21,438 nucleotides of DNA from Roseiarcus sp050010035 (GTDB taxonomy: Bacteria; Pseudomonadota; Alphaproteobacteria; Rhizobiales; Beijerinckiaceae). Where the stretch lies: assembly GCA_050010035.1 (NCBI GenBank), contig JBEKLU010000093.1:1-21438 (forward strand), in the 5' to 3' direction. The number at the start of each line of letters is the position of its first letter. The stretch's first letter is position 1. A program made the translations under genes and the position numbers. Below, piece after piece: positions 1 to 7,359 of the stretch. The notes under the pieces were generated by a model. That model made no database searches. It saw only the letters and a list, made by a program, of their open reading frames with translations, and had not been told where the DNA came from.

Positions 1-1370
1 TCCAGCCCCGGCGTCGGCTTGTCGCCGCCGACGTCGAGCGTGCGGACGATGACCGGAGCGGGCGCGAAAGCCTCGGCGAGACGCGCGTAGACCTGCGCTT
101 GCTCGTCTTCCGTGGGCGGGCGCCTGCGCTCCATGAACAACAATTCGGTCCTGAACAAACCGACCCCCATCGCGCCGACGGCGAGCGCGGCGTCGATTTC
201 CTTCAGCGAGCCGAGATTGGCGGCGATTTCAATGCGCCGACCGTCGCGAGTGCGCGGCTCGACGGCGACGTAGGCTTGCAGATCCGCCCTTCGCGCGGCG
301 TTTCGCGCAATTTGCTCGCGGAAGCGCCGCTCGGTCGCCGCGTCGGGATCAAGCGCCACCTCGCCGGTCGCGCCGTCGAGCGCCGCCGTATGGGCGCTGC
401 GCAGCCGCTCCACGTCGACCTCGAGGCCGAGCACCGCCGGCACGCCGTAGGACCGCGCGATGATCGCGACGTGCGAAGTCGGCCCCCCGGTCGTGCAGAC
501 GAGTCCGCCAAAGCGCTCGAGCGAAGCTCCGGCGAGATCGAAGGCGCTGATTTCGCGTGCGAGGATCACCGACCCTGGCGGCGCGTCGGCGAGCGTGGCG
601 TCGGTCTTTCCCAGCATCGACAGCGCGACTTTTCGCGCGACCGCCCGAACGTCGTCGCCGCGCGCGCGCTGGTAGGGGTCCGGCAAGCCCTCGAACTCGG
701 CGGCGAGCTGCTCGCCCGCTTCGTGGGTGGCCGAGACCGCGTCTTGACCGGCGCGAATCCGCGCCTCCGCCCGCCGGGCGAATTCGACGTCGCGCGCGAT
801 CTCGCGCAGCGCCTCGATGATCTGAGCCTCGTCCGACCCGGCGGCGGCCTTGCGGCCGCGCTCCGCCAGCTCGGCGTTGACCGCCTCGACGGCCAACCGC
901 AGCTTGGCGATTTCCGGGTCGATCTCACCGTTGCCGATCTCGCGGCGGAGCGCGTCGACGGGCTCCAGCGCGAAGAAGAACGACGGGCCGATCGCCGCGC
1001 CTTCGCTCGCCGCGAGGCCATGCGGAGCCGCGCCGTCGCGCGTCGTCGCTTCGACGCGCGCGGCGACCGGCGCCGCCTTCGCCGGCGTGTCGGATTTCGA
1101 CGTCGCCTCGCCGCTTTGCGTCAGCGAGACGAAACGGCAAAGCGCGTCCAGGGCTTGGGCCTCGTCAGAACCGTTCGCGCGCAACACGATTTCGTCGGCT
1201 TCCTTGACGCCCAGCAGCATCAGTTTCACGGGGCTCTTCGCATTGCCGGTCTTGTCGCCGCGAACGATCTCGATGTCGGCGGCGAAACGACGCGCGAGCT
1301 TGACGAATTCCGTAGCGGGACGGGCATGCAAACCTTCGCCGACCCGCACCACGACCTTGCGCTCGATCAC
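1..1370 (-). CDS. ptsHI: HPr-Enzyme I fusion of the sugar PTS (3' end outside window)
   Basis: This protein passes phosphate from PEP through Enzyme I to HPr, which would then feed the EIIA encoded just upstream. The start is a GTG at 1370 with a GAGGGAGG ribosome site 8 nt before it; 456 codons are inside the window. Residues 1-88 are HPr: GEGLHARPA places the active histidine at exactly position 15, and AKSP keeps a serine at 46, the residue HPr kinase uses in other HPr proteins. An Ala-rich linker follows, then the Enzyme I start (GLAASEGAAIGPSF, about 115-130). The phospho-histidine motif TTGGPTSHVAIIAR puts His at 300. The PEP-domain motifs GVGLFRTELLF and VRTLDVGGDK come next. Roughly the last 200 residues lie beyond the left edge. 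It is the last visible gene of the glucitol PTS operon. Identification is secure; only the C-terminus is unseen. Confidence 0.95.
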   Translation of the reverse strand, partial: MIERKVVVRVGEGLHARPATEFVKLARRFAADIEIVRGDKTGNAKSPVKLMLLGVKEADEIVLRANGSDEAQALDALCRFVSLTQSGEATSKSDTPAKAAPVAARVEATTRDGAAPHGLAASEGAAIGPSFFFALEPVDALRREIGNGEIDPEIAKLRLAVEAVNAELAERGRKAAAGSDEAQIIEALREIARDVEFARRAEARIRAGQDAVSATHEAGEQLAAEFEGLPDPYQRARGDDVRAVARKVALSMLGKTDATLADAPPGSVILAREISAFDLAGASLERFGGLVCTTGGPTSHVAIIARSYGVPAVLGLEVDVERLRSAHTAALDGATGEVALDPDAATERRFREQIARNAARRADLQAYVAVEPRTRDGRRIEIAANLGSLKEIDAALAVGAMGVGLFRTELLFMERRRPPTEDEQAQVYARLAEAFAPAPVIVRTLDVGGDKPTPGL

Positions 1371-1478
1371 CCAACGCCCTCCCTCTTGCGCGATCCGCGT
1401 TGCGAGCCCGCGCGGCTCCGCGCCCACGAACCTCGCGTCGGTTTCAGCATCGCAATGTCAATGACGGCCGTCGTCGAC

Positions 1479-1859
1479 CTATGACCGCAGGGAGATCTCG
1501 GTTCCCGGCTGCAAGGCCGCCGCCAGCGCGGTCAAGTCCACCGGCGCGACAGAAATCTCCCCCGGGCGGGGAGCGACGGCGGCGCCGTCGAAATTGATGA
1601 CGACGTGCCCCATATCGTCGATTTTTTTCCAGGCATGTTCGCCAAGCGCGGTGACCTTGGTCGACATCGCGCCGATCCGCAGCTCCGCCCCGACGGCGGG
1701 CGCTTCCGCCGTCGGGTTCGTTACGACGCGATGAAGGACCGACACTTCCGCAAGTTCGGGAGGCGCGCCTTCGGCGAAGAGGATCAAGATCCCCCCTTCG
1801 ACGATTTCGAGCGCTTCCTTGCTGACTTGCGTCACGACGGTGCGGAAGTATTCGGTCAC
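1479..1859 (-). CDS. srlB: PTS glucitol/sorbitol-specific EIIA component
   Basis: This 126-residue cytosolic protein accepts phosphate from HPr and passes it to the EIIB domain of SrlE. Its length matches the family (about 123 residues in E. coli). The family pattern is visible across the chain, including EGGILILFAEGAPPELAEVSV, LHRV near residue 43 (a candidate phospho-histidine) and the block LGEHAWKKIDDMGHVVINFDG near 71-92. The start is a GTG at 1859 preceded by GGGAGAG. It lies 13 bp after srlE and about 110 bp before the HPr-EI start, so co-transcription is likely. Confidence 0.93.
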   Translation of the reverse strand: MTEYFRTVVTQVSKEALEIVEGGILILFAEGAPPELAEVSVLHRVVTNPTAEAPAVGAELRIGAMSTKVTALGEHAWKKIDDMGHVVINFDGAAVAPRPGEISVAPVDLTALAAALQPGTEISLRS

Positions 1860-1872
1860 GGTAGTCTCTCCC

Positions 1873-2886
1873 TCAATGGATAAGGAAGCTCGCGCCCCAG
1901 GCGATCAGCACGGATATCGGCCCCATGATTTGACGACTGAAGAGCACGGCCGGCACGCCGATCTCGATGGTGATCGGCTTCGCCTCCCCGAGCGCCAGGC
2001 CGACGGGCACGAAGTCGCACCCGACCTGCGTGTTGTAGGCGAACAGCGCGGGCAGAGCCATCCACGGAGCGATCGTGCCGTTTGCGATCTGCGGACCGAT
2101 GATCGCCACGCCGATGACCTGCGCGATGACCGCGCCCGGCCCCAGGATCGGGGAGAGGAAGGGCAGGCCGCAAATCGCCGAGATGACCACCAGGCCCACG
2201 ACGTTGTTGGCGAGCGGACCCATCGGCGCAGCGAGGATCTGGCCGATGCCGGTGTATAGAATGATGCCGATCAGCATGGTCACGAAGGCCATGAACGGCA
2301 GCACGTTGCGCACGATTTGATCGATCGTCTTGCGGCCGGCCTCGAAGAACACGGCGACCACCCAGCCCATTCCGCGCCCGAACCTGCTGATGAAGTCGAC
2401 GAAGCCGCCGCCCCCGCCGCTGGCCTGGGCGCCCGCAGCCGCTCTCTGCGCCGCCGAAGACGGCGCGACGCTCGCCGCTCCTCCCACCGCTGTCGCGGCA
2501 GCCGATTCGTCGGCTAAGGCGACCTGGTTGCTCGTGACGTCGGAGACATAAATGTCTGCGGTCATGTAATCCATCAGCGGCCCGGTCGGACCGGCCGGAA
2601 TAGTGTTGACCGTCGGGATTCGCTTGCGCGGATAAACGCCGCATCGCGCGGTGCCCCCGCAATCGATGACGACGCAGGCCATCTCGCTTTCCGCGGGCGG
2701 GGTGCGGAAACCCTCGACCGCAATCCCGCCCGTCAGTTCGGCGATGCGCTTGGCGACGGGCGATATCATGCCGCCGGTCACCGAGACGATCTTGTTGCGC
2801 GTGCTCGTCGGCATGATGACGAGTGGTCCGCCAAAGCCGTGTGGCCCGGCCGAAACCTTGACTGCTTTGTATTGGACGTCAGCCAT
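1873..2886 (-). CDS. srlE: PTS glucitol/sorbitol-specific EIIBC component
   Basis: This 337-residue membrane protein carries the EIIB domain and the second half of the glucitol channel. The EIIB part, residues 1-125, has the family signature VVIDCGGTARCGVYP near 72-86; one of its two cysteines should be the phospho-cysteine. Residues 125-162 are a flexible Ala/Ser/Gly-rich linker ending in a run of glycines. The C-terminal part (about 165-337) is EIIC-like, with hydrophobic segments such as FMAFVTMLIGIILYTGIG and the conserved stretch LSPILGPGAVIAQVIG. Its length compares with 319 in E. coli. A GGGGGAT ribosome site precedes the ATG. It sits 16 bp after srlA. Confidence 0.95.
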   Translation of the reverse strand: MADVQYKAVKVSAGPHGFGGPLVIMPTSTRNKIVSVTGGMISPVAKRIAELTGGIAVEGFRTPPAESEMACVVIDCGGTARCGVYPRKRIPTVNTIPAGPTGPLMDYMTADIYVSDVTSNQVALADESAAATAVGGAASVAPSSAAQRAAAGAQASGGGGGFVDFISRFGRGMGWVVAVFFEAGRKTIDQIVRNVLPFMAFVTMLIGIILYTGIGQILAAPMGPLANNVVGLVVISAICGLPFLSPILGPGAVIAQVIGVAIIGPQIANGTIAPWMALPALFAYNTQVGCDFVPVGLALGEAKPITIEIGVPAVLFSRQIMGPISVLIAWGASFLIH

Positions 2887-2902
2887 TGGATCCCCCCATC
2901 CG

Positions 2903-3655
2903 TCAGAGTTCGATGCCCTGGCGCTTGGCCAGGAACGCGGTGATGCGCTGGGTGACCATGCCCTTGAGCAGAATCACGATGACGCCGACGATCAAATAGT
3001 AGACGGCGACCGTCACGTGATAGTTAGGCGGCACCTTGCCCGCCTTCTCGAGATCCAAGAGCGCGACGAGCATGCCGCCCCAGACGAAATACTCGCCGGG
3101 ATTCACGTGCGGGAACAAACCGAGGGGCGGGTGAACGAACGAGACCGCGGAATCGTAGAACGCGGGCTTGTACTTCTCGTCGAGGAACGTGCCGAAGGTG
3201 TAGGCCATCGGATTGGTCAGGAAGAACACCGCCAGGATCGGCATCACGGTGTAACGCGTGATCTCCCATCGACCCGCCGCCCGGGCGGCGCCATGCACGC
3301 GTTCTTCGCCGATCAGACCGATGAGCGCGTAAAAGGCCGTCATCAGCACGACCAGCGTGGGAATGATGCCAGTGACGAAACCCACGAACACGGTTCCGCC
3401 TGTTTGGAAGAGGCCGATGAAGTGAGTCCCCAGCGTGGTGAGCCAGCCGAGATGTTCTTCCGCCTGGGCCTTCTTGACCGCCTCGGCGTACTCCGAGCCC
3501 GGCACTTGAGCCAAGACGACCATGTTGTGGCCAACCCCGCCGCTCAAATGACCGACTTGGCCAGAAAACGTCGCCGGATCGAGATGCGGCGATATGACCC
3601 TCATGTATTGCACGGCGAGATCGATCCCGTGCAGCATCAATGGTGCAACCGACAT
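2903..3655 (-). CDS. srlA: PTS glucitol/sorbitol-specific EIIC component
   Basis: This 250-residue integral membrane protein is the first half of the glucitol permease and works with the EIIC half of SrlE. It is longer than the E. coli protein (about 187). Hydrophobic segments include TVFVGFVTGIIPTLVVLM, YTVMPILAVFFLTNPMAYTF and YHVTVAVYYLIVGVIVILL. The family stretch HPPLGLFPHVNPGEYFVWGG is present. I chose the ATG at 3655 (MSVAPLML) over an upstream in-frame GTG, because a strong GGAGGGAGGT ribosome site sits directly before it and the GTG would lie inside that site. The gap to gutM is 66 bp. Confidence 0.92.
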   Translation of the reverse strand: MSVAPLMLHGIDLAVQYMRVISPHLDPATFSGQVGHLSGGVGHNMVVLAQVPGSEYAEAVKKAQAEEHLGWLTTLGTHFIGLFQTGGTVFVGFVTGIIPTLVVLMTAFYALIGLIGEERVHGAARAAGRWEITRYTVMPILAVFFLTNPMAYTFGTFLDEKYKPAFYDSAVSFVHPPLGLFPHVNPGEYFVWGGMLVALLDLEKAGKVPPNYHVTVAVYYLIVGVIVILLKGMVTQRITAFLAKRQGIEL

Positions 3656-3721
3656 TTCCCTACCTCCCTCCACCTAGTCCAGAGACAACGCCACCTTCGC
3701 GCCTGCGCGCCTTCGTTCCGA

Positions 3722-4144
3722 TCACGCGGCCACGAAGTTGGGTTTCGAATCGCCGGCCGACTTGCCGACAGTTTCAATCTGTTCGAGGGCCTTCACGATA
3801 GCGAGCCCGACCCCGGCGTCGAACTTGCCCGAGGCGGCGCGCTGCTTCAGTTCGGCGGTGGATATCCCCTCGAGGTCGACACGGTCCCTGAGCTTGGCGA
3901 ATACGCTTCGCCCTTGCATCACGCTGACTTTTCGGACGGTCCCGTCCGGAGCCGCCACGATCAGCGCGATCACGCCCTTGCCGAACCGACCCGGCGCCGC
4001 TCCGGCCCCCATCGCGCCGTCGGCCCATCTGGTCCGCAATTCCCGAAAGACCTTCTGGTAATGCCGCATTTGCAGCCACACGCCGGCCGACTGGACGGCC
4101 CACGCCGCCACCAGAACGATCAACGCGATCTGCCATAAAGGCAT
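3722..4144 (-). CDS. gutM: GutM-family glucitol operon activator
   Basis: This 140-residue protein resembles GutM, named in enteric bacteria as an activator of the glucitol operon. It begins with one hydrophobic segment (IALIVLVAAWAVQSAGVWL), then a conserved block starting QMRHYQKVFRELR. The centre (GRFGKGVIALIVAAPDGTV) and the stretch VMQGRSVFAKLRDRVDLEG also fit the family. A transmembrane anchor at the N-terminus makes a classical soluble DNA-binding activator unlikely; that is my inference. The start at 4144 is preceded by a GGGGGG ribosome site. In E. coli gutM lies after the transport genes, while here it is the first gene of the operon. No SrlR repressor or SrlD dehydrogenase is visible in the window. 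Confidence 0.88.
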   Translation of the reverse strand: MPLWQIALIVLVAAWAVQSAGVWLQMRHYQKVFRELRTRWADGAMGAGAAPGRFGKGVIALIVAAPDGTVRKVSVMQGRSVFAKLRDRVDLEGISTAELKQRAASGKFDAGVGLAIVKALEQIETVGKSAGDSKPNFVAA

Positions 4145-5133
4145 CGATCCCCCCCGGGTTGCGCGCGCCCCGAGCTGCGCGCCGATCCGCGAGCTCTACC
4201 GCCCGCGTAATTGTTGTGGGGATAACTGAACAGATGTATTGATTCATGTCAATATGTAACGCCGCGTTTTCCCGCTGGGGTTCGCGCAGCGGAGAGCCGC
4301 GGCCACAGCCGATGCGCTCGGCGCGGCATCGAACCGGGACCTCCTCGACGCTCCTATATGACGCTTTGATCCAACACTGAAAATGCGAACGGCGGCGGGG
4401 TCCCGATCGGCTCCGATGGGGATCCCTCGCTTCGGTTCGATCCGCGGCGCCTCGGCGCACGCGCCGCAACGGGCGGCGCGCCATGAGCGCCGCGCTCGCC
4501 TCCGGGGATAACGAGGGCGATTGCGCGCGTTCGCGTTCGCAGTCAATTTCGCGCGAATGGACAAGGGCGAACAAATCGGCGTTGGCGGCGTTGGGGTCGA
4601 TTTCACGACTGGCGCTTTTGTGAATTCTCCATGGCATGTGCCGTTGACCGTTCTTCTTGCGTTCGGAGCGGCTTTGGCGACGCACGGCCTTGCGCCAGGA
4701 TTTGCGAACGCTCTGGGGAACGGAAATAAAGACTTAAGCGGAAGGAAAATGCTTCCTATCGTCACTATAGCAATCGTTGACAAGCGCATGACATGCCGAA
4801 TGTCGACGGTCGCCCGCGAACGGAAAACGGATTGTCCTGAAATATTCAAAGTACAAAGTCGACCAAGCTCGAATGCTGCGAACGTATGCTGTCGCCCCGG
4901 CGCGGCGAAAACAGCGGTTCAGTCCCCCTTGGGAGCGCCAAGTCCATCGACGACGCGAAACGACGAGGCAGGTCTCGGCGCCGAGCCGCCGGGCGCGAAT
5001 CCTCCGAGCAGGCCCGCCGGCGCCGACGCGGCGTCACGCGACTTGTGGGTGGACGCGGGCGGGAGAATGATGTTCGAGAGGCGGCGGCTTTCGGAAAGCC
5101 GCGCCAATCCGTTCAGCGGGCGGTGAAAAGACG
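4145..5133. other. Long region without a convincing gene
   Basis: This 989-bp stretch separates gutM from the next gene. It is patchy in composition: 4200-4260 and 4720-4870 are A/T-rich, the rest is G/C-rich. Open frames exist on both strands (for example 4521-5126 plus and 4244-4849 minus), but they overlap each other, are Arg-, Pro- or Ser-rich and show no recognisable domain. A short hairpin (GGAAG, 7-nt loop, CTTCC) is present near 4740-4757 and a TTGACA near 4777. It may hold the gutM promoter region, an unseen small RNA or decayed sequence. Confidence 0.5.
4239..4252. promoter_or_regulatory. FNR/FixK-type box upstream of gutM
   Basis: The palindrome TTGATTCATGTCAA matches the Crp/Fnr-family consensus TTGAT-N4-ATCAA at 9 of 10 defined bases. 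It lies in an A/T-rich patch about 95 bp upstream of the gutM ATG, a distance compatible with an activator centred near -41. The outer bases extend the dyad by one (T-A on each side). On the minus strand the same bases also give a TTGACA that could serve as a -35 element, so operator and promoter may overlap. No experiment or genome-wide motif support is available here. Confidence 0.4.
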
Positions 5134-5448
5134 ATGACCGACTTCGTGCAGGCCTGGCAATGCATCGGCTGCGGCCGGATCGAGGCGCCCCAACCGTGCA
5201 TCGGCGTCTGCCAGGATCGCAAGGTGCGATTCGTCTACGCGGGGGAGCATGAGGAGGCCCTGAAGCGCGCGCGCCGGGCCGAGCGGCAGGCGGATATTCT
5301 CAAGGACCTGGCGCGTCGGTTGGCGTTCGTCAATCCGCAGGGCGGCCAATGGGAGCCATGCTATCGAGCCATGCAGAGCCGGGCGCGGCGCGTGTTGGCG
5401 ACTTTGGATGTCGGTGAGGACGACGCCGGCGATTCGGCCGCGAATTAG
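5134..5448 (+). CDS. Small Cys-containing hypothetical protein
   Basis: This 104-residue protein starts MTDFVQAWQCIGCGRIEAPQ. A CxxC pair at residues 10 and 13, with further cysteines at 22 and 26 (CIGVC), resembles a small zinc-ribbon or metal-binding knuckle. The rest is predicted helical and charged (EEALKRARRAERQADILKDL), and one more Cys occurs in WEPCYRAMQSRARRV. There is no signal peptide or membrane segment, so it should be cytosolic. The composition and conserved look support a real gene, although the ribosome site (GTGAAAAG) is weak. I do not recognise a named family. A neighbouring frame ends with an ATGA overlap at its start, which I do not trust. Confidence 0.7.
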   Translation: MTDFVQAWQCIGCGRIEAPQPCIGVCQDRKVRFVYAGEHEEALKRARRAERQADILKDLARRLAFVNPQGGQWEPCYRAMQSRARRVLATLDVGEDDAGDSAAN

Positions 5449-5543
5449 GCGCGCGTCTTCGCGCATCCCTACGCCCGGCCGGACCACGCCTGTCAGGCGA
5501 CCTCATGGACGGGGCTGCGGTTGTCGAAGGCGCCGATCGGCGA

Positions 5544-5714
5544 TGTCGATAGCTTTTGAAGATGTCCGGTTTAGGTAGCTTTCTGAATGTCCGTCTTGGG
5601 CTTGCGGCTTTTTCTGCTGCCTTCCTGTGGGCGGGGTGGTCAGGTTCGGGGCCGATCGGCCCCGGAGCTGTCCACGCCATCCACAGGCGTCGTCGCGAAA
5701 CGGACTTACGCGAC
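5544..5714 (-). mobile_element. Terminal fragment of an IS21-like insertion sequence
   Basis: The segment begins with TGTCGATAGC at 5544 and contains two imperfect direct repeats, at about 5550-5571 and 5576-5597, each built as TAGCTTT then TGA then ATGTCCG. Multiple terminal repeats next to a TG...CA end are typical of IS21-family (istAB) elements. Inside follows a palindrome GGGGCCGATCGGCCCC near 5648-5663. The minus-strand frame across it has the odd GPIGPE and HPAHRKAA stretches that I associate with sequence after istB. No istA or istB gene remains: the fragment runs into a truncated permease gene near 5715. The family assignment rests on the repeat pattern only. Confidence 0.5.
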
Positions 5715-5717
5715 TGA

Positions 5718-5906
5718 TTTGCGTGGGCCTTGGTCGGCACGTTCGTCGCCTCCTACATCATCGGCGCCATCAACGCGGGGATCGTCTCGGCCGGCGTCAA
5801 CGCCTTCTACACCCAGCTCGCCTTCGGTCTGGTGATCGTCGTCTCGGTCGTGGCGCAAACCATCATCGACCGCCGCATTCGCCGCCAGTCCGTCACCGGG
5901 CGGTGA
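5718..5906 (+). pseudogene. C-terminal remnant of a sugar ABC transporter permease
   Basis: About 60 codons read in one frame to a TGA at 5904-5906. They encode ALVGTFVASYIIGAINAG, then GVNAFYTQLAFGLVIVVSV and a basic tail (IIDRRIRRQ). This is the usual last membrane helix and tail of RbsC-type (BPD_transp_2) permeases for ribose and related sugars, which are normally over 300 residues. An in-frame TGA at 5715-5717 lies directly upstream, and the preceding DNA is insertion-sequence remnant, so the gene has lost its first 80 percent or so. It has no start codon context and is surely not functional. No ATPase or sugar-binding partner is present nearby. Confidence 0.8.
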
Positions 5907-5971
5907 AGCGCGCGACGGGCGGGTCGGGTTCGCGACGCCGCGCCGCCCGACGGTCCTTCGCAGTCGCGGCC

Positions 5972-6289
5972 TTAAGCCGCGCGAGGCTGGATGGCGTCGA
6001 GATCGGCGCCGATTTCGCGCCGTCGCTCCATCAGATCGAAGTCGGCCTGAAGGCCGAGGAAAAAGCCGGGCGAAAGGCCGAAATATCGCGCCAGGCGAAG
6101 ATCGGTGTCGGCGGTCACCGCGCGCTTGCCGAGCACGATCTCGTTGATCCGGCGCGGCGGAACGCGCAACGCCCGAGCCAGCGCCGACTGGTTGAGGCCG
6201 ATCGGATGCAGGAACTCCTCCAACAGGATCTCGCCCGGAGACGGGTTGGGCAGGAGTTCGTCAGGAATGGGTGTCGACGATTTCGACAT
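5972..6289 (-). CDS. higA: HigA-family addiction module antitoxin (orphan)
   Basis: This 105-residue protein has the HigA pattern: NPSPGEILLEEFLHPIGLNQ, a helix-turn-helix around residues 30-60, then INEIVLGKRAVTADTDLRLA and FGLSPGFFLGLQADFDL. In complete modules HigA binds its toxin HigB, an mRNA-cutting RelE-fold enzyme, and represses the operon. HigB is normally encoded just upstream, but here the upstream DNA is the end of the kinase gene (26 bp gap), and no toxin-sized candidate lies on either side. It could be a solitary regulator, a remnant or an antitoxin acting in trans. The ATG at 6289 has a modest GAGGT site. It may be co-transcribed with the two genes before it. Confidence 0.88.
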   Translation of the reverse strand: MSKSSTPIPDELLPNPSPGEILLEEFLHPIGLNQSALARALRVPPRRINEIVLGKRAVTADTDLRLARYFGLSPGFFLGLQADFDLMERRREIGADLDAIQPRAA

Positions 6290-6315
6290 CGGCGGGACCT
6301 CGCTGCCGACCGCGC

Positions 6316-7359
6316 TTAGCTCGTTCGTGCGGACTCTTCCACCTCCTCCATCGCCAGCCGCGCCATCAGCGGCACGGCGGCGCCCATCTTGCGCGCGCGT
6401 TCGGGGTTGGAGGCGTTGCCGTCGAGCGAGCGCTTGTAGACGCCCTGCACGATCGCGGCGATGCGGAAGAAGCTGAAGGCGATGAGGAACGTCCAGTCCG
6501 GGATTCCGGCAAGCCCCGCGCGCCGGCAATAGGCGGCGACATAGTCCTTTTCGTCGGGAAGGCCGAGCGCGTCGCGGTCGACCCCGGCAAGGCCGCGGAA
6601 CTCGCCCGCGTTGGGCAGGCGCCATTGCATGCATTGGTAGGCGAGGTCGGCGAAGGGATGGCCGAGCGTCGACAGCTCCCAGTCGAGCACCGCCAGAAGT
6701 CGCGGAGCGTCGTGCGCGAAGATCATGTTGTCGATGCGCCAGTCGCCATGCACCAGCGCGACGCGGCCGTCGTCGGCGGGCGTATGCGCGCCGAGCCAGG
6801 CGATCAGGCGGTCCATGTCGGCGATCTCGCCCGTTTCGCTGGCGCGGTATTGCTCGCTCCAGCGCTGCCATTGCCGCGCGAAATAATTGCCTGGCTTGCC
6901 GAAGTCGGAGAGGCCCGCCGCGGCGACGTCGATCGCGTGCAGGCGCGCCAGCGCTTCGTTCATCGCGTCGTAGACGCCGGCGCGCTCCTCGCGACTCGAT
7001 TCCGGCATCGCCGGATCCCAGAAGATGCGCCCGTCGACATGGCTCATCAGGTAGAAGACGGAGCCGATCACGCCTTCGTCCTCGCACAGCGCCAGCGCGC
7101 GCGGCGCGGGAAAGCCGGAGCCTTCCAGCGCGGCCAGCACGCGATACTCGCGATCGACCATGTGCGCCGACTTGAGCAGCTTGCCCGGCGGCTTGCGCCG
7201 CAACACGTAGCGCGCGCTCGCGGTCGTGACGAGATAAGTCGGGTTCGACTGCCCGGTCGGGAACTTGCGCGCCACGCTGGGGCCGGCCCAGCCCTTCACG
7301 CGGCCGCTCGCCCAGGCGTCGAGCGCGCTCGTGTCCTCAGGGAACCCCGCCCCGCTCAT
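6316..7359 (-). CDS. APH-fold kinase of the ACAD10/11 (LvaA) type
   Basis: This 347-residue cytosolic protein has an aminoglycoside-phosphotransferase kinase fold. Seen in it are the N-lobe stretch RYVLRRKPPGKLLKSAHMVDREYRV, the catalytic loop LVHGDWRIDNMIF (catalytic Asp in HGD) and the metal-binding VLDWELSTLGHPFADLAY. These match the kinase domain that precedes the dehydrogenase domain in human ACAD10/11, and also LvaA, which phosphorylates 4-hydroxyacyl-CoA in levulinate degradation. Its ATG overlaps the dehydrogenase stop (ATGA), so the two are translationally coupled. A role in 4-hydroxyacyl-CoA breakdown is therefore an inference from family and context; antibiotic resistance is unlikely. 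Confidence 0.88.
   Translation of the reverse strand: MSGAGFPEDTSALDAWASGRVKGWAGPSVARKFPTGQSNPTYLVTTASARYVLRRKPPGKLLKSAHMVDREYRVLAALEGSGFPAPRALALCEDEGVIGSVFYLMSHVDGRIFWDPAMPESSREERAGVYDAMNEALARLHAIDVAAAGLSDFGKPGNYFARQWQRWSEQYRASETGEIADMDRLIAWLGAHTPADDGRVALVHGDWRIDNMIFAHDAPRLLAVLDWELSTLGHPFADLAYQCMQWRLPNAGEFRGLAGVDRDALGLPDEKDYVAAYCRRAGLAGIPDWTFLIAFSFFRIAAIVQGVYKRSLDGNASNPERARKMGAAVPLMARLAMEEVEESARTS

Noticed and set aside
99..1484. A 461-codon plus-strand open frame over the PTS Enzyme I region
   Set aside because: It is the antisense of the HPr-EI gene, whose own frame shows all the active-site motifs. The plus-strand product is Arg/Asp-rich with no domain.
2651..4138. A 495-codon plus-strand open frame over srlE, srlA and gutM
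   Set aside because: It crosses three well-recognised minus-strand genes and their gaps, and has a low-complexity His/Asp/Arg composition; a shadow frame typical of G/C-rich DNA.
4521..5126. Possible 201-residue plus-strand protein in the gap after gutM
   Set aside because: Its start looks mildly protein-like, but there is no ribosome site, no domain, and the second half is Ser/Pro/Arg-rich. An opposing frame of equal length exists.
4886..5137. An 83-residue Arg-rich frame ending with an ATGA overlap on the next gene
   Set aside because: The overlap is attractive, but the composition is that of a random frame and no ribosome site is visible.
5972..6289. A complete HigBA toxin-antitoxin module
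   Set aside because: Only the antitoxin is visible; I found no RelE/HigB-like frame within the neighbouring sequence on either strand.
6316..7359. Reading the APH-fold protein as an aminoglycoside resistance gene
   Set aside because: It is coupled to an ACAD10/11-type dehydrogenase and carries the stretches typical of that kinase branch, so antibiotic resistance is not supported.
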